36,423 nt of DNA from Candidatus Kapaibacterium sp. GTDB lineage: Bacteria; Bacteroidota; Ignavibacteria; Kapaibacteriales; Kapaibacteriaceae. A model generated the notes under the pieces. That model was not told the origin of the DNA, did no database searches, and saw only the letters and a program-made list of their open reading frames with translations. A program made the position numbers and the translations under genes. Positions 1 through 12,343 of this stretch are shown here, piece by piece. The stretch lies in assembly GCA_018882895.1 (NCBI GenBank), contig VERF01000021.1, forward strand, positions 1-36,423, read 5' to 3'. Numbering within the stretch: position 1 is the first letter of the stretch; each line of letters starts with the position of its first letter.

Positions 1-264
1 AAAGCCACGATTGTCGAGGCGCAGAGTCATCGAGTCTAGGTCAAACCAAAGAAATCCACGTTTCTGCATCATAGAAACGATCCAGGACGATGCCCCAAGC
101 CGAGCCTTTCCCTGCGTTCGATAGTCACCCTGCGGGCCTGCTAGAACGGCATAAACCCTGCGCATTCTACTGTCGGTTTCTGAGGCCTCAGCTTCGAATG
201 GAACACACATAGGTAACAACAGCAGGCTGATCCACAGAAACGCAAACGAATTCATGTTGCTCAT
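1..264 (-). CDS. Partial secreted protein of unknown function (3' end off the window)
   Basis: An open frame of 88 codons with no stop runs from an ATG at 264 to the left edge. It begins MSNMNSFAFLWISLLLLPMC, a short polar n-region followed by a hydrophobic stretch, so it reads as a Sec signal peptide with likely cleavage near the A-E-A-S segment (residues 25-28). The mature part visible (Y-A-V-L-A-G-P-Q-G-D-Y near residues 40-50) matches no family I recognise. A GGAAG sequence about 9 bases upstream favours the ATG at 264 over the in-frame ATG at 255. The gene points away from the tamB-like gene's 3' end in the same direction and lies 138 bases beyond it. Function unknown; real-gene status rests on the signal peptide and the unbroken frame. 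Confidence 0.6.
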   Translation of the reverse strand, partial: MSNMNSFAFLWISLLLLPMCVPFEAEASETDSRMRRVYAVLAGPQGDYRTQGKARLGASSWIVSMMQKRGFLWFDLDSMTLRLDNRGF

Positions 265-354
265 CGGGGTAGGGCTTCCAATTCGTGGCGGCCGAATTGA
301 TAAATACGTTGTTGCGTCACTTTCGTGTTACAAGTTTAGACAACTGATGACCGC

Positions 355-376
355 CGCGCAAGCGGGAATCCATACC
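355..376. repeat. Half REP-like palindrome
   Basis: The segment around CGCGCAAGCGGGAATCC, just downstream of the tamB-like stop, matches one arm of the REP-like palindromes at 13690-13797 and 32066-32091 (GCGAA-GCGGGA(A)TCC core). The remaining 265-402 spacer holds no other feature I can support; it must contain the promoter of the secreted protein but I see only a weak TAAACTTG. Confidence 0.5.
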
Positions 377-402
377 TAGCCGTCCACCACGTCGAAGCCG
401 TC

Positions 403-3400
403 CTACGGCAGGCGCGCTCCGAATTTTACTTCCCAGAGGCGTTGGAAGCGCGTGATGTTGCCGGTGTTGTTGACCGAGCGCGAGACGTCGAGTTTGAGGT
501 ATCGCATTGCGTCGGAGTTGTTGATGACCGTGAAGGGGATCGTCACGGTGATAGTGGAGTTACCTGCGAAGTCGCTGACCTGGCCGGTGAGGCGGTACGA
601 GACGTCGCTCCAGAGCTGCCCTGATACGGTGAGCCGTGTCTGAGAGAACTCTGCCCCAAGGTCCATCTGCACACTCTGGACGATGCCGCCGATTCCACTG
701 AGAAGATCTCCGAGGGCCGAAGTGGCAACGGCCGAAAGCGAGGCGTTGACCTCACCGACGAGGTTGCCTTGACCGGTGGAAACAAGCTCGTCCTGCGTTC
801 GCCCAAGCAGAATAAGCATGAGCGCATCTCCGGTGATCTTTGCCGAATCACCCTGCTGCTTGCGGTCGTTGCGATAGACCGACCAGCGAGCGATCGGCTT
901 CTGCTTTGTTCCCGATATAGCGATCTCAACCCGGAAGTCTTCCGGACGTTCATTAACGAATCGCCTATCGCGGTAGACGGCCGTCAGATCGAGTGTGGGA
1001 TTGGACAAGCCCCCTAATGTGAAATCCAGCGTACCGCTGGCCAAGAAAGGCTTATAGAACTTGTAGGTGCTGGTGCCGTCCTTTACGCGCACGCGGCCTC
1101 GAAGATTGGTCGAATTGTCCACAAAACGTCCCGTAAAAACGAGCGGAACGTTTGCGTCGACCGGTTCTAGGTCGGCGATAAGGATCTCGAATACGCCAAA
1201 GACCATGGTCATAAGCGTTCGACCTTTGAGATACACATTCAGATCATATCGCAGAATATCTGAGAACGAAGCCGTGGTTGTTTTAATAACGTTTTCTACG
1301 ACCTTGCCCACATCCTGCATGCCATCCTTGAGCATCTGAGCAGCGAGCTTTGCTGTGTCCTGCTTCAACACATCCATGATGCTGTTGTATCGCTGCAGCG
1401 AATCGCCGGAACGATTGTAGATGAACGACGTATATCGGGCCTTTGCGCCTTCCCTCTCCTGCGGAAAGACGATATCGGCAAAGAGCACATCGACATCTCC
1501 CTCGAGATGGGGCTCGTCGAGCGTGCCAAAGAACTTTATCGGGCCGCCCCTGCCATTGGCGATGACCACGTCGCCAAAGATCTTCGGGTTGCGGGCCTGC
1601 GAGCCTTTGTTCATGACAAGGATGCCCGGTGACCGAACCTGGAAGTCCACACGCTGCACAGAGAGTCCGTCGAAGGTTACCGTTCCTTCGGCCTGTGCGA
1701 TTCCGTTGCGGCGATCACGAGGGTAATTGCGCACCGTGATGGTGTCGAGGAAGAGCTTCGAACCATCAAGGTGAAGAGAGCCCTCAGCCCTGTATTGAAT
1801 GTTGGTTGGCGATGCAACAAAACTGGAATTCTTGAACCAGGCTCGTCCACCAAGCTCAACGTCGCGAGGCGTTCCCTTGATTGTCACATAGCCGTTGCCA
1901 ACACCTTGCACCTTTTCGACGGCCGGCAGAAAAGGCTCTACGGCTGCGAGGGCCAGGTTCGTAGCCGTCAGATCGATATCGATGGGCTTGTCCATGACCC
2001 ATCGCTTGTCTACAGATTTCAGAGAAAGGTCGAGGGGCAGCTGATTGATCGCAACGATGAGCGCGCTCTTCTCATTGAGCAATCGCGGATTTCGTATGGT
2101 AAGTGTGCCTACGCTGTTCCTGTCGCGATACGACGCTGAGGCCACGAGCGATCCAATGAGCTCTCCGTTGTACGTAAGGTCATCGGCATCAATGCGAACA
2201 AGATGCTCGGGGTCGCTCCACGTTCCATTGACGATGAGGTCTAGTTTTGAGATGCCCCCTTTTAGATAGGTCACCGGATGACCATCCGGGAGCGTCACAA
2301 AGCGGCGCAGATCAGGAATCGAAAAGTCCGACAAACGAATGCGCAGATCCCGAAACCTCTCGGCCGAGATGAGTCCATCGATGGCCACGAACTCTGAAAA
2401 CAATCGACGCACGAGCAGGTTTGACACCGTCATCTCGGCATCAGCAATGCGCACCGTGGAACGCCTGATGCTGCGCCAGTCTAGCCCCTTTCGCGCATCA
2501 ACAACGGCATGAAGCGAATCAACTTCCAGCACCACGGAGTCGGCGCCCGATGTGGCCGAGGCCTTCACGAATGCATCAATGCCATTAACGTCGGCCTGCG
2601 TCGTTACCTGAAAACTGTCGCCGATGCCGTCGAGAAGCAGACTTGGGTGCTTGACCATCAGATCATTGATCGATATGCGGCCGTTTGAAACAGCGCGCAG
2701 GCGGATCTGATCAACGCTCACGAGCGAGTCGCGCCATCCGATCAAGAGTCGGCCCGACATTTGCGTCGGATCCGATACGATCACCAGCGAGTCAGCGCGC
2801 ACGAGCAGGTCGGTGACGTCAAGCTCGTCGATTGCCACATCGATCTTTTCGGCTGTACCGATGATGCGCCCCCTACATGCAGCCCTTGTCGAAATGGTCA
2901 TGGAGTCGAGCGCGATGTTGACCGGCGAAACGTCACGAACATTGATCTCAAAGGTCGCATCCAGAGGCATGAAGGGGGCGACCCTCTTGCGTATGAACCC
3001 GTCGCCTCTGACCTTTCTGAAGGGCTGCGACCGCAGCCCTACCTCTTCGGCCACGGCCGTGATGGCATCCGATACGGCCTCGATCACGGCACTCGGCAGG
3101 AACGTGCCCGAAAGCCGTGCCGACCCGAACGGTGCGTCAAGTTCGATGCGGCGCACCGACCCGTCCACTCGACTGGTAAGCGACACATCAAACGGCAGAA
3201 GGGCCCGATCACGCAATGCAAACTCATCGATGCTGGCCGTGAGACTTCCGACAATACTGTCGAGCTCGACGCCCGAGCCATTGACCGATGCCGTGCCGGA
3301 GAGAATGTCCGGAAGAGCCTCATCGCGAAGTAGCTGCGCCAGATTCAGTGACGAGAACGACAACGACAGTTGATAGGCGATGCGATCCATGTTCGACAGG

Positions 3401-5025
3401 TCCAGCGGACCGGTCATGCTCAGCGAGCGCGTCTGCGCCGTCTCGAAGAACGACGTTGTGGAATCCGGACGGTCGACGCCAAAGCGCACCTCAGCCTGCT
3501 TGAACACCAGCTTACCAGGCTCATCGGCTACCATGTCCATGGTGGCGTAGGATACCGCGCGGCCCAGCACAACTGATGGACGCAGCGTAAAGGCATAGGA
3601 TCCGTCAAACTCGGAAGGAATAAAACCAACACCGTTAACGGCGAAAGTCCCGTTGATGGAAGAACGCTCCAACTCGGGCGCAAAGACCGCCGGCTCGCCC
3701 CCGGTGATGTCAACGTTGGCCCGGTATCCAAGGCTCGGCCCACCAAGGTAGAGCGTCATGTTGCCCACCACGTGTCCGGGCTTGTCGGCAATGTCGGCCT
3801 CGAATCTCAGAGAATCGGAAGGATGCCCCTTGAGACGAATGTACTTGGCCGTTGCCCGCGAAAGGAAGTTCAGCTCCGGCAGCCCGATGAAGCGCATCCG
3901 ACGTCGCACGTCGTCGTAGCGAATGCTCGACTCGTTGAGTGAGATGTCCAGTCCGAGCTTCTTGCTATCATTCAGTGACGTCACCAGAACTGCTCCGCGC
4001 AGACGTCCATCGCCCGCAGTCAGATCCATCGCGTCCACCGCAACACGGTCACCCCGATATGTCACGTTGGCCTTCAACGAGTAATCCCCTACGATGTCAA
4101 GGCCGGGGACCACATAGAGAACGTCTCGACCGTTGACGCGTTCGGCGTCGACCGTTGCCCTGAGCGGATGACGTCGGAAGGTCTCCGAATCAATGCCGTC
4201 AGCCACAATGTCGAGGCCATCAATGGCTGCACTCAGGTTCACATGCGAGGTTGGCGTCGTGATCGACAGCAGCGGCACTGATATGCCCTGCGGACGAATG
4301 CGAGCCGCCAGCAGGAGCTCGAGTACGTTCAGAGGCTGCTGCCGCAGATCATGGAACGAGCAGTGATCGATCCCGATGGTATAGTCGCGAGCACGCAGAT
4401 CGAGCAGTGCCGACGCACGCAGCTCAACGTTCCGAAGCGCCAGATGCAGCGGGTCAAAGCGTCCATCGACGGGACTCTCTACCGTCTGATCGTCTTCATT
4501 GACGATGCCCTTGGTGATGACCAGACTTCGCAGTCGGATCACCAGATTCGGCGGCGGCGCCGAGGTCGTATCGGCAGGCAGCAGAAACTGTGAAACGTTC
4601 CATACCGAATCTCGCCCGCGCTGCAGATTCACTCGCGGCGAGCTTAGCACAACTCGGTTCACGGCCAACGTCTTGCCGACAAGTGCGGCCACGTCATACG
4701 ACACCGAAATCTCGTCAGCCGAAAGCAGAGGACGCCCCCTAACGGTAAGAAGGGGGCGAGAGATCACCACGCCATGGAAGACATCGATCGAGATCGTACC
4801 GCAGTCGAACCGACCCGCGATGTTCGAATTAACAACGCTGACGAGACGTGCCGTGAGGAAGTCTCGCGCCATCTGCGTCTGCGCCAGCACAACGATGAGG
4901 GCAGACGATATGATGGCCGTGGCAACAATACCGTAGCCGACCCGAGCCAACGTCCACAGGAGCCGTTTCCAGCGTCGCTGCACCGGCTCAGGTGTCTGTT
5001 GTATCTCTGGTCGACGTTCGGTCAT
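403..5025 (-). CDS. tamB: TamB-like translocation/assembly module protein (AsmA/DUF490 family)
   Basis: A 1540-residue inner-membrane-anchored periplasmic protein. Residues about 28-50 form one N-terminal transmembrane helix (V-G-Y-G-I-V-A-T-A-I-I-S-S-A). The long middle is repetitive beta-rich sequence with many 'L-x-L/D-x-D' turns, as in AsmA-like bridge proteins. The last ~450 residues (from about G-N-G-Y-V-T-I-K-G-T near 1065 to the end) resemble the TamB C-terminal domain, including the D-L-G-A-E-F-S-Q-T-R-L block near the C-terminus. In the family, TamB-type proteins span the periplasm and help outer-membrane protein insertion or lipid transport. The start ATG at 5025 overlaps the stop of the isocitrate dehydrogenase gene (ATGA), so translation is probably coupled. 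No tamA/bamA-like gene lies in the window. Exact role (OMP assembly versus phospholipid transport) cannot be decided here. Confidence 0.85.
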   Translation of the reverse strand: MTERRPEIQQTPEPVQRRWKRLLWTLARVGYGIVATAIISSALIVVLAQTQMARDFLTARLVSVVNSNIAGRFDCGTISIDVFHGVVISRPLLTVRGRPLLSADEISVSYDVAALVGKTLAVNRVVLSSPRVNLQRGRDSVWNVSQFLLPADTTSAPPPNLVIRLRSLVITKGIVNEDDQTVESPVDGRFDPLHLALRNVELRASALLDLRARDYTIGIDHCSFHDLRQQPLNVLELLLAARIRPQGISVPLLSITTPTSHVNLSAAIDGLDIVADGIDSETFRRHPLRATVDAERVNGRDVLYVVPGLDIVGDYSLKANVTYRGDRVAVDAMDLTAGDGRLRGAVLVTSLNDSKKLGLDISLNESSIRYDDVRRRMRFIGLPELNFLSRATAKYIRLKGHPSDSLRFEADIADKPGHVVGNMTLYLGGPSLGYRANVDITGGEPAVFAPELERSSINGTFAVNGVGFIPSEFDGSYAFTLRPSVVLGRAVSYATMDMVADEPGKLVFKQAEVRFGVDRPDSTTSFFETAQTRSLSMTGPLDLSNMDRIAYQLSLSFSSLNLAQLLRDEALPDILSGTASVNGSGVELDSIVGSLTASIDEFALRDRALLPFDVSLTSRVDGSVRRIELDAPFGSARLSGTFLPSAVIEAVSDAITAVAEEVGLRSQPFRKVRGDGFIRKRVAPFMPLDATFEINVRDVSPVNIALDSMTISTRAACRGRIIGTAEKIDVAIDELDVTDLLVRADSLVIVSDPTQMSGRLLIGWRDSLVSVDQIRLRAVSNGRISINDLMVKHPSLLLDGIGDSFQVTTQADVNGIDAFVKASATSGADSVVLEVDSLHAVVDARKGLDWRSIRRSTVRIADAEMTVSNLLVRRLFSEFVAIDGLISAERFRDLRIRLSDFSIPDLRRFVTLPDGHPVTYLKGGISKLDLIVNGTWSDPEHLVRIDADDLTYNGELIGSLVASASYRDRNSVGTLTIRNPRLLNEKSALIVAINQLPLDLSLKSVDKRWVMDKPIDIDLTATNLALAAVEPFLPAVEKVQGVGNGYVTIKGTPRDVELGGRAWFKNSSFVASPTNIQYRAEGSLHLDGSKLFLDTITVRNYPRDRRNGIAQAEGTVTFDGLSVQRVDFQVRSPGILVMNKGSQARNPKIFGDVVIANGRGGPIKFFGTLDEPHLEGDVDVLFADIVFPQEREGAKARYTSFIYNRSGDSLQRYNSIMDVLKQDTAKLAAQMLKDGMQDVGKVVENVIKTTTASFSDILRYDLNVYLKGRTLMTMVFGVFEILIADLEPVDANVPLVFTGRFVDNSTNLRGRVRVKDGTSTYKFYKPFLASGTLDFTLGGLSNPTLDLTAVYRDRRFVNERPEDFRVEIAISGTKQKPIARWSVYRNDRKQQGDSAKITGDALMLILLGRTQDELVSTGQGNLVGEVNASLSAVATSALGDLLSGIGGIVQSVQMDLGAEFSQTRLTVSGQLWSDVSYRLTGQVSDFAGNSTITVTIPFTVINNSDAMRYLKLDVSRSVNNTGNITRFQRLWEVKFGARLP

Positions 5026-6401
5026 TCACCCTGCGCTTTTGAGTATCGCGGCTCTCCTGCCACTTGATTCAGCAGTTCGACGTGACACCAGTGTTTACCC
5101 ATTGCCGTGAGCTCCTGCAGGAGCGCCAGCACGTCCTGACGCGTCACAGACGTGTCGGCAACGTATCTGTTGCGGAAGTGGTCAACCAGCATGATATCAG
5201 GTGTTGCACCCGGCCATACCTTCGTACCTCGGTTCGAGATGAGTCTGAGTGTAAAGGGGCCGATCTTCTCAGGCATCTGCGGAAGCCCATGGTTTTCTAC
5301 GAACACATCGCATCCGATGAGTTCCCAGTCTTCGGAGATCATCGTCGGCTCCTTTGCCGCGCCGTCCCGAGCCGGTACGACATTGCTCTCTGCACCGTCC
5401 AGATTCAGGCGGGCAATGATGCCGGCGGTGAACTCCGATGTTGATGCCGTTCCACCAAGGTCACGCGTCTTTACGCCGTCGGCAAGGGCCGACTCAAGGG
5501 CATTCTGGATGGCCGAGGCGTAGCCGATCAGACCCATGTACTGGAGCATCTGAACGCTCGACAGCAGAATGGCCGTCGGATTGGCCAGCCCCTTACCGGC
5601 AATGTCCGGCGCCGACCCGTGAACGGCTTCGAACACAGCACAATCGCGCCCGATGTTGCCGCCAGGGGCAACGCCAAGACCGCCCACGATGCCCGCACAG
5701 AGATCGCTAACGATGTCGCCATACAGGTTCGGCAGTACGAGCACATCAAACTGCTCCGGACGCGACACCAGCTGCATGCAGCAGTTGTCGACGATGATGT
5801 CGTTGGCCTCGATCTCAGGATACTCGGTGGCAACCTCGCGGAAGACGTTCAGGAAAAGTCCGTCGCTGATCTTGTGAATGTTGGCCTTGTGAACACACGT
5901 GACCTTCTTGCGTCCAAGCTTGCGTGCCTCTTCAAAGGCGTAGCGAATGGCGGCCATCGAGCCCTGACGTGTGATGAGCTTCAGACACTGAGCAACGTTC
6001 GGGGTTTGCATGTGCTCGATGCCGGAATACGTATCCTCGATGTTCTCGCGCACGATCAGCACATCTACATTGCTGAAGCGCGTCTCAACAGCGGGCATGG
6101 ACTTGGCAAGGCGCACATTGGCATACAGCTCCAGGGCCTTGCGGATCGTAACGTTCACGCTCTTATGTCCACCGGCGATCGGAGTGGTGGTAGGCCCCTT
6201 TAGGGCCACGGTATTGCGCTTGATGCTCTCGAGCGTCTCAGGGGGCACGCCGTTGCCGAACTTCTCGATGGCCTCGAGTCCGGCAATGGCCATTTCCCAT
6301 TGTACCGGCACCTTGGCCGCAGCGAAGACGTCGATGACGCTTTGACAGATCTCCTGGCCGATTCCATCGCCCTGAATGAGCGTGACTGTGCGCATGTCCA
6401 T
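5022..6401 (-). CDS. icd: Isocitrate dehydrogenase with C-terminal extension, likely NAD-preferring
   Basis: Oxidative decarboxylation of isocitrate to 2-oxoglutarate in the TCA cycle; 459 residues. Seen: S81-V-N-V-T-I-R-K (S81, N83, R87), R97, R118 and Y125 in N-I-E-D-T-Y-S-G, K172 in V-H-K-A-N, and metal aspartates D229 and D233 in G-D-I-V-S-D, spaced as in the family. Residues 350-459 form an extra domain (F-V-E-N-H-G-L near 371) like the extended Thermus/Rickettsia type enzymes. The cofactor loop reads H-G-S-A-P-D-I-A-G (D266, I267); in this superfamily Asp-Ile here goes with NAD and Lys-Tyr with NADP, so NAD preference is inferred although extended IDHs are often labelled NADP-dependent. 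Starts at 6401 or 6395 are both possible; neither has a clear Shine-Dalgarno. The stop overlaps the tamB start, an odd pairing of functions. Confidence 0.92.
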   Translation of the reverse strand: MDMRTVTLIQGDGIGQEICQSVIDVFAAAKVPVQWEMAIAGLEAIEKFGNGVPPETLESIKRNTVALKGPTTTPIAGGHKSVNVTIRKALELYANVRLAKSMPAVETRFSNVDVLIVRENIEDTYSGIEHMQTPNVAQCLKLITRQGSMAAIRYAFEEARKLGRKKVTCVHKANIHKISDGLFLNVFREVATEYPEIEANDIIVDNCCMQLVSRPEQFDVLVLPNLYGDIVSDLCAGIVGGLGVAPGGNIGRDCAVFEAVHGSAPDIAGKGLANPTAILLSSVQMLQYMGLIGYASAIQNALESALADGVKTRDLGGTASTSEFTAGIIARLNLDGAESNVVPARDGAAKEPTMISEDWELIGCDVFVENHGLPQMPEKIGPFTLRLISNRGTKVWPGATPDIMLVDHFRNRYVADTSVTRQDVLALLQELTAMGKHWCHVELLNQVAGEPRYSKAQGE

Positions 6402-6463
6402 AATGTCGTGTTATTCCAGTGGTGAGAAAGATGTTCTGAAGTGATATCGATCGAGCGCCGGCC

Positions 6464-7636
6464 TTAGGCGAGGTTCTCGATCACGACGGCGCTGGCTTCT
6501 CCCCCGCCGATGCAGAGGGTTGCCAGACCGTACTTCTTGTTGTGGCGCTTGAGTGCATAGATGAGCGTGGTCAGCACGCGCGCACCCGAGGCACCGATGG
6601 GGTGACCCAGGGCGACGGCGCCGCCGTGGACGTTCATCTTATCGTGCGGGATGCCAAGCTGGTTCTTTGCCGCCAGGGCAACGACCGAGAAGGCCTCGTT
6701 GATCTCAAACAGATCGATGTCCTCCAACGTCAGACCTGCCTTGGCAACCACGCGGCGGATGGCCTCCACCGGCGAGGTGGTAAACCACAGTGGATCCTGT
6801 GCGAAGGACCCCTGCGAGATGATGCGGGCAAGGGGCTTTGCATTGTGTGCTTTCATGGCGCCTTCGGATGCGATCACCAGCGCAGCTGCTCCGTCGTTGA
6901 TCGTCGAGGCATTGGCGGCCGTAACCGTACCATCCTTTTTGAACACGGGCTTGAGTGCGGCGAGCTTCTCGAAGTTCACCTTCGAAGGCTCCTCGTCGGT
7001 GTCGATCACCACGTCACCCTTGCGCCCCTTGACCGTGATCGGCGTGATCTCATCTGCAAACCACCCCTGGGCCTGGGCATGCTGGGCGCGCTTGTAGCTC
7101 TCGATGGCATACTCATCTTGTGCCTCGCGACTGATTGCGCACTCACTGGCGCAGAGTTCGGCGGCATCGCCCATCGGAACCTGATTGTACACGTCCCAGA
7201 GTCCATCCCACTGCATGAGGTCGACCATACGCGCGTTGCCGAACTTGACGCCTTTGCGCGAGTCGAGCATGGCATGGGGCGCATTGGTCATCGACTCCTG
7301 ACCTCCGGCCACGATGATCTCGGCATCGCCGCAGCGGATGGCCTGATCGGCCAGCATCACGGCCTTGAGGCCGGAGCCGCAGACCTTGTTGATGGTCATG
7401 GCCTGCACCGACTTGGGGAGTCCGGCAAAGATCATGGCCTGCCGCGCAGGCGCCTGGCCAACACCGCCTGCCAACACATTGCCCATGATAACCTCGTTGA
7501 TCGCCTCACCGGGCACGCCGGCGCGCTCTACGGCGGCAGCGATCGCGGCAGCACCGAGCTGCGGAGCGGAGAAGTCGCTCAGCGAACCGAGCAATGAACC
7601 GATGGGTGTACGGGTGGCAGACAGGATGTATGACAT
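6464..7636 (-). CDS. Acetyl-CoA C-acetyltransferase (thiolase)
   Basis: Thiolase of 390 residues, the usual length. Catalytic residues are visible: nucleophile C86 in N-K-V-C-G-S-G, H345 in G-H-P-I-G-A-S-G and C375 in L-C-I-G-G-G-E-A. It condenses two acetyl-CoA or cleaves acetoacetyl/3-ketoacyl-CoA; the direction is not given by sequence. I chose the ATG at 7636 (M-S-Y-I-L-S-A-T-R-T-P, the conserved thiolase N-terminus) over the longer open frame from 7678. A TAAATTTG box at 7696-7689 sits about 53 bases upstream, with a GC-rich hairpin possible in the leader. It is divergent from atpD and about 60 bases upstream of the isocitrate dehydrogenase start, so the two may be co-transcribed. Together with the CoA-transferase at 15929 it suggests acyl-CoA metabolism. 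Confidence 0.95.
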   Translation of the reverse strand: MSYILSATRTPIGSLLGSLSDFSAPQLGAAAIAAAVERAGVPGEAINEVIMGNVLAGGVGQAPARQAMIFAGLPKSVQAMTINKVCGSGLKAVMLADQAIRCGDAEIIVAGGQESMTNAPHAMLDSRKGVKFGNARMVDLMQWDGLWDVYNQVPMGDAAELCASECAISREAQDEYAIESYKRAQHAQAQGWFADEITPITVKGRKGDVVIDTDEEPSKVNFEKLAALKPVFKKDGTVTAANASTINDGAAALVIASEGAMKAHNAKPLARIISQGSFAQDPLWFTTSPVEAIRRVVAKAGLTLEDIDLFEINEAFSVVALAAKNQLGIPHDKMNVHGGAVALGHPIGASGARVLTTLIYALKRHNKKYGLATLCIGGGEASAVVIENLA

Positions 7637-7688
7637 GGCGTAGCGAAAATGGTGAGTGACAAGCCGCGCGCTCTGCACGCGGGCGCGG

Positions 7689-7696
7689 CAAATTTA
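7689..7696 (-). promoter_or_regulatory. Candidate -7 promoter box of thiolase
   Basis: On the minus strand this reads TAAATTTG, an exact match to the Bacteroidota -7 consensus TAnnTTTG. I do not find a TTTG/TTG -33 element at 19-21 bases, so this is a half-supported promoter. It would give a leader of about 45-50 bases. Confidence 0.4.
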
Positions 7697-7712
7697 CCAC
7701 TTCCGCAGTTGA

Positions 7713-9236
<1,524 letters not shown>

Positions 9237-9239
9237 GTC

Positions 9240-9662
9240 ATGGCAGACCGCACCCTGAACGTCAGCATCGTCACCCCGAAGGAAACGGCATTCGAAGGCA
9301 AAGCACTTGCCGTCAGCGTGCCGGGAGCCCACAGCCCCTTTCAAGTGCTCTACAATCACGCCCCAATCATCTCCTCTTTGGAGTCGGGCGTGATCAGGAT
9401 CGAAGACGAGAACAACCACGTCGTGTACTTCGCCTCGCGCGAGGGCTTCGTGGAAGTGCTGAAGAACAACGTCAACATCATCGTGCAGGAACTCGTGCCT
9501 GCATCGGCCATTGACGCCGATGCGGTCGAAAGCGAGTACATACATCAGCATGCCGCATCGAACACCGGACAAGACCGCCACGCCCGCGAATCGGCGCGCG
9601 TTGCGGCCACATGGGCGGCGGCTCGCATGCGCGCAGCACGCATGATGAGCGAAGGTTCCTGA
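9240..9662 (+). CDS. atpC: F1Fo ATP synthase subunit epsilon
   Basis: 140 residues. The N-terminal ~85 residues are the epsilon beta-sandwich (L-N-V-S-I-V-T-P-K-E near 5-14, V-P-G-A-H-S-P-F-Q-V-L-Y-N-H-A-P near 29-44, and the G-F-V-E-V block). The C-terminal part is an Ala/Arg-rich helical segment (A-A-R-M-R-A-A-R-M-M). Epsilon sits on the central stalk and the helical part inhibits ATP hydrolysis in many bacteria. It begins 3 bases after the atpD stop. An AAGGGGC word (minus strand) lies inside it at 9335, and the operon ends at the hairpin at 9691. Confidence 0.95.
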   Translation: MADRTLNVSIVTPKETAFEGKALAVSVPGAHSPFQVLYNHAPIISSLESGVIRIEDENNHVVYFASREGFVEVLKNNVNIIVQELVPASAIDADAVESEYIHQHAASNTGQDRHARESARVAATWAAARMRAARMMSEGS

Positions 9663-9681
9663 CCGCTTCGAATCGTGATGA

Positions 9682-11229
<1,548 letters not shown>

Positions 11230-11233
11230 ACCA

Positions 11234-12337
11234 ATGGCAAAGACCTCACAGCGCGCGGTGGCCGAAGCACGACTTGACGCCGTGCGCCAACAGTTGCGCG
11301 CAAACAAGCTCGATGCGTATGTCATCGCCCACCTGCCGAGCATTCGATACATCACGGGGTTTTCGGGTTCGTCTGCCCTGGTGGTGGTGACGAAGCGAAA
11401 GCTCTACTTCGTTACGAACGATCTCTATGACGTGCAGGTGCGCAAGGAGCTTGTGCAGCACGCCGGACTCGAGGTCATCATCGACCGCGATCCATGGAAG
11501 GCACTCTCCGGTAAGGGGCTGCTTGCCCCCTTAAAGACTATCGGCTTTGATCCTTCACGCCACAGTCACGCCGGGTTCCTGGCCATGAAGAAGGCATCCA
11601 AGGGTTCCAGCCTTGTGCCGCTGGCAGGACTTATCGATACACTCCTGCTGCCGAAGAGCGCCTCTGAGATCAAGAGTATCGCTGCGGCCGCCGAGATCAC
11701 CAGTCGAGCCTTCGAAAAGATGCTCGGCATGGTGCGTGCAGGTATGACCGAGCGTGATGTTGCCACGTTCCTTGCAACGACGACGCGGCAGATGGGTTCT
11801 GAGAAAGATGCGTTTGATATCATCGTGGTGGCCGGCGCGCGCAGCGCCATGCCGCATGGACGTGCCAGCATGGCAACGATCAAGAAGGGCGATGTCATCA
11901 CAGTAGACTTCGGTTGTTGCGTCGATGGATTATACAGCGACATGACGCGTACCTTCTGCGTGGGCTCACCATCGCAGAAGATCGTCGACGTATTCGCCGT
12001 CCTGTATCAGGCGCATATGTCGGCACTTGATGCCGCCGTCACCGGTGTGACCGGAGCAGGGCTTGATGCGGCAGCACGCGAGGTGATCGCTCGTGCCGGA
12101 TATGGCGACAATTTCCGACACTCGCTTGGACATGGCCTGGGTTACGAGGTGCACGAGCATCCTCGCGTTGCCCCCGGAAACAGTGGGCAGACGCTCCCGA
12201 CAAACTGTGTGGTGACTATTGAACCCGGGATCTACTTGCCGGGCAAGTTTGGAATGCGCATCGAAGATGACGTCGTCATCACACCAAGCGGACCCAAGAT
12301 CCTGACGTCTGCTCCACGAGAATTGGTGGTAGTGTAA
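11234..12337 (+). CDS. Xaa-Pro aminopeptidase (M24 metallopeptidase)
   Basis: Cleaves the residue N-terminal to proline; 367 residues, cytoplasmic. N-terminal creatinase-like domain about 10-140 (I-R-Y-I-T-G-F-S-G-S). The C-terminal pita-bread domain shows the full set of dinuclear metal ligands: D225 (V-D-F-G), D236 (S-D-M-T-R-T), H300 (G-H-G-L-G), E330 (T-I-E-P-G) and E344 (R-I-E-D-D). The start at 11234 lies 4 bases after guaB, so guaB, this gene and the glycosyltransferase may form one transcript. The segment 11513-11534 inside it contains AAGGGGC and its inverted relative within 22 bases. Confidence 0.93.
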   Translation: MAKTSQRAVAEARLDAVRQQLRANKLDAYVIAHLPSIRYITGFSGSSALVVVTKRKLYFVTNDLYDVQVRKELVQHAGLEVIIDRDPWKALSGKGLLAPLKTIGFDPSRHSHAGFLAMKKASKGSSLVPLAGLIDTLLLPKSASEIKSIAAAAEITSRAFEKMLGMVRAGMTERDVATFLATTTRQMGSEKDAFDIIVVAGARSAMPHGRASMATIKKGDVITVDFGCCVDGLYSDMTRTFCVGSPSQKIVDVFAVLYQAHMSALDAAVTGVTGAGLDAAAREVIARAGYGDNFRHSLGHGLGYEVHEHPRVAPGNSGQTLPTNCVVTIEPGIYLPGKFGMRIEDDVVITPSGPKILTSAPRELVVV

Positions 12338-12343
12338 GAAGCG

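Noticed and set aside
6542-7597. 351-codon open frame on the plus strand opposite the thiolase
   Set aside because: Shadow of the thiolase codon pattern; no family features and no start signal.
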